Assembly (NCBI RefSeq): GCF_040605455.1
Contig: NZ_JBEXCV010000017.1
Coordinates: 1 to 64,000, forward strand
Direction: 5' to 3'
Length of the DNA stretch: 64,000 nucleotides
Source of the DNA: Embleya sp040605455
GTDB taxonomy: Bacteria > Actinomycetota > Actinomycetes > Streptomycetales > Streptomycetaceae
Numbering within the stretch: the stretch's first letter is position 1; every line of letters starts with the position of its first letter. Under the pieces are notes generated by a model. It ran no database searches. It saw only the letters and a list, made by a program, of their open reading frames with translations, and had not been told where the DNA came from. Shown here piece after piece: positions 62,102 through 64,000 of the stretch. The translations under genes and the position numbers were made by a program.

Positions 62102-62202
62102 GTGGACCCTCCGGGGGCATGGCAGGCAGTCGTGGCAGGTGTCCGGAGACCCGGATGATTCCCGGCCCCCAGGGATGGCAACGTACCCGGGCGGTCCCGC
62201 TC

Positions 62203-62217
62203 ACACACCGGGTGTGT
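62203..62217. promoter_or_regulatory. 15-base palindrome between the transporter transcripts
   Basis: ACACACC-G-GGTGTGT lies in the 163-base space between the ATPase (-) and permease (+) genes. It is perfect around one central base and could bind a dimeric regulator of both transcripts. No regulator gene is in the window. Confidence 0.5.
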
Positions 62218-62264
62218 CCGCCGTCACGGGAATGCTCGTTCGACCGCTGGGGTAGGGTCCGCCC

Positions 62265-63011
62265 GTGATTGTGGCCTCCGGTGACTGCCTGAAGCGCAAC
62301 TCGTGGGTCTGCGGGAAGTACTTCGACGAGTACTCCGGGGAGATCACCACCGCGTTGCGCGAACACATCTACCTGACCGTCGTCTCGGTGGCGATCGGTC
62401 TGCTCGTCGCGTTCCCGATGGCCCTCGCGGCCCGGCGTTGGCGACTGACCGGGAGCGTGCTGCTCGGCTCGACCACGATCCTGTACACGATTCCCTCACT
62501 GGCGATGTTCGCCATCCTGCAGCCGTTCACGGGCCTGACCGAAACGACGGTGATCATCGGCCTGGTGCTGTACTCGCTGACCATCCTGGTGCGGAACATG
62601 CTGGCCGGTCTGCAATCGGTGCCGCCGGATGTGGTGGAGGCGGCGAAGGGGATGGGCTACGGGCCCGGACGGTTGTTGTTCCAGGTCGAACTCCCGCTCG
62701 CGCTGCCCGCGATCATGGCGGGCGTCCGGGTCGCCACAGTGTCCACCGTCGCGCTCACCACGGTCGGCGCGATCGTCGGCTCCGGCGGGTTGGGCAACCT
62801 GATCTATTCGGGCATCGACACGCTCTTCAAGGCGCAGGTGCTGACCGCGTCGGTGTTGTGCGTCGCGCTGGCGATCGTGGCCGACCTGCTGTTGCTCGGC
62901 GTACAAAGGCTGTTGACCCCGTGGGAGCGGGCCGGCGGACGCAAGCGGCGGCTGCCGTTCGTGTCCGCGCCCTCCGCCGAGGTCGACGTGCGAGCGGGGG
63001 CGGCGGCATGA
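62265..63011 (+). CDS. Betaine/choline-type ABC transporter permease (OpuCB-like)
   Basis: A 248-residue permease with about six helices and the permease-ATPase coupling motif EAAKGMGYGPGRLLFQVELP. HIYLTVVSVAIGLLVAFPMA opens the core. A hydrophilic N terminus has two cysteines (SGDCLKRNSWVCGKY). Its TGA overlaps the next gene's ATG. Confidence 0.92.
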   Translation: MIVASGDCLKRNSWVCGKYFDEYSGEITTALREHIYLTVVSVAIGLLVAFPMALAARRWRLTGSVLLGSTTILYTIPSLAMFAILQPFTGLTETTVIIGLVLYSLTILVRNMLAGLQSVPPDVVEAAKGMGYGPGRLLFQVELPLALPAIMAGVRVATVSTVALTTVGAIVGSGGLGNLIYSGIDTLFKAQVLTASVLCVALAIVADLLLLGVQRLLTPWERAGGRKRRLPFVSAPSAEVDVRAGAAA

Positions 63012-63682
63012 ACGTACTCGGCGACGCCTGGGATTGGTTGGCCGACGGCGCGAATTGGAGCGGCGAGAGCGGGGTGTGGAATCGGCTCACCGAGCACATC
63101 GTGCTCACCGTGGTGTGCGTGCTGATCGCGGTCGCGATCGCGCTGCCGATCGCGCTGTGGCTGGGCCATCTCGGAAAAGGCGGCGCGGCGGCGATCAACA
63201 TCTCCAATATCGGGCGCGCGATCCCGACGTTCGCGGTGCTGGTGCTGCTCGGGCTGAGCCCGATCGGTATGGGCGACACCGCGACGATCATCGCGCTCGT
63301 GTTGTTCGCCATCCCACCGGTCCTCACCAACGCGTACGTCGGCATGCGCGGCGTGGACCGGGACGTGGTCGAGGCGTCGCGCGGAATGGGCATGACGGGC
63401 GGCCAGATGTTGTTCCGCGTCGAGCTGCCGCTTGCACTTCCGTTGATCATGACGGGAATTCGAACGTGTGCCGTTCAGGTTGTTGCCACGGCAACACTCG
63501 CGGCACTGGTCGCGGGGGGCGGTCTCGGGCGCATCGTCACGGCCGGTTTCGACCTGCAGGACAACGGTCAAGTGGTGGCGGGGGCAATCCTGGTGGCCGC
63601 GTTGGCTCTGGTGGTGGAAGGCCTGTTCGCGCTCGTGCAGCGGTTCACGGCCCGGAAACCGCGTGGCGGTGTGACCTCGTGA
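63008..63682 (+). CDS. Betaine/choline-type ABC transporter permease (OpuCD-like)
   Basis: A 224-residue second permease, coupled to the first by an ATGA overlap. The coupling motif is EASRGMGMTGGQMLFRVELP. IGRAIPTFAVLVLLGLSP and the late GGGLGRIV stretch are typical. Two permeases and one ATPase give the usual heterodimeric membrane part. Confidence 0.92.
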   Translation: MNVLGDAWDWLADGANWSGESGVWNRLTEHIVLTVVCVLIAVAIALPIALWLGHLGKGGAAAINISNIGRAIPTFAVLVLLGLSPIGMGDTATIIALVLFAIPPVLTNAYVGMRGVDRDVVEASRGMGMTGGQMLFRVELPLALPLIMTGIRTCAVQVVATATLAALVAGGGLGRIVTAGFDLQDNGQVVAGAILVAALALVVEGLFALVQRFTARKPRGGVTS

Positions 63683-63705
63683 GAACGGAAAGGGCGGTGC
63701 ATCGC

Positions 63706-64000
63706 ATGCTTATGCGGCGCGGCAAGACGGGCATAACGGTCGGCGTGGCGGCAGGGTTGTCCCTGGTGTTCCTGGTGGGTGCGACGGGGTGTTCGTCCTC
63801 GGACGACGACAAGACGGTGGTCGGCTCGGCCGGATTCACCGAGTCCGAGATCCTGGCGCAGATGTACAAACAGTTGCTCGACAAGGGCGGGGTGAAGGCG
63901 AGCATCAAGACGGTCAAGAACCGTGAGCTCTACGAACCCGAGCTGGAGAAGGGCAAGATCGCGGTCGCGCCGGAGTACGCGGCGACGATGGCGGAATTCC
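63706..64000 (+). CDS. Betaine/choline-type substrate-binding lipoprotein (OpuCC-like), 5' end only
   Basis: The frame is open to the window end, so the gene is cut. A signal (GITVGVAAGLSLVFLVGATG) leads to the lipobox GATGC and a serine-rich start. VVGSAGFTESEILAQMYKQL then matches the first strand and helix of OpuAC-type binding proteins. ATG 63706 is chosen; GTG 63679 overlaps the preceding stop and is in frame, so the gene may also be coupled to the permeases. Confidence 0.85.
   Translation, partial: MLMRRGKTGITVGVAAGLSLVFLVGATGCSSSDDDKTVVGSAGFTESEILAQMYKQLLDKGGVKASIKTVKNRELYEPELEKGKIAVAPEYAATMAEF

Overview
The window is chromosomal DNA from a very GC-rich actinomycete, almost certainly a member of the Streptomycetaceae. 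The grounds are the extreme third-position GC bias, frequent GTG starts, AAGGAGG-type ribosome binding sites, bldG next to its anti-sigma partner, the three-part MFS-thymidylate kinase-coiled coil fusion, a lysine-rich-tailed topoisomerase I, and lipoboxes, a Tat signal and an LAxTG sorting signal. Two core blocks known from streptomycetes flank an accessory middle.

Block 1 (1-22.6 kb, mostly + strand): the tail of a TadE-like pilus gene converging on a DECH-box helicase; bldG and an anti-sigma kinase; the proton pyrophosphatase; a lipoprotein; a methyltransferase; topA; tmk fused to an MFS domain; holB; then, after a 1-kb repeat-bearing gap, one membrane-anchored esterase and two TAP-type lipoprotein hydrolases. 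The block ends at tRNA-Thr(CGT).

Island (22,741-27,386): the last 43 bases of the tRNA gene plus one flanking base are repeated exactly 4.6 kb downstream. Between the copies lies a decayed integrated element with no integrase. It holds an XRE-cupin regulator divergent from a metallo-beta-lactamase-fold hydrolase around a perfect palindrome, fragments of ku, of a secreted protein and of a serine/threonine kinase joined end to end, an intact FHA-domain gene, and a truncated MerR-type gene. What is probably the tRNA's original terminator now lies beyond the distal repeat, while the element supplies a new one beside the tRNA.

Accessory region (27.4-49.5 kb, mixed strands): a Tat-exported DyP peroxidase, a beta-helix lipoprotein, a large SdrD/SpaA-type surface protein with an LARTG sorting signal, an FtsX-permease remnant, several small membrane proteins, a 33-nt-repeat LEA-like membrane protein translationally coupled to a DUF4235 protein, a kinase-like phosphotransferase, a HAD phosphatase, an L,D-transpeptidase, a TerD-type protein, two luciferase-like oxidoreductases, an SDR enzyme with a divergent MarR regulator and operator, an AlaX-like protein, DedA and others. 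Much of this concerns the cell envelope.

Block 2 (49.7-60.9 kb): ppa, a PBP4-type carboxypeptidase, a zinc metalloprotease, tilS, hpt, ftsH and the folate genes folE, folP, folB and folK, largely as a coupled + strand cluster ending in a DUF3180 gene. The last 3 kb is a glycine betaine/choline-type ABC transporter: ATPase on -, two permeases and the start of the binding protein on +, with a palindrome in the divergent promoter region. The window ends inside the binding-protein gene.
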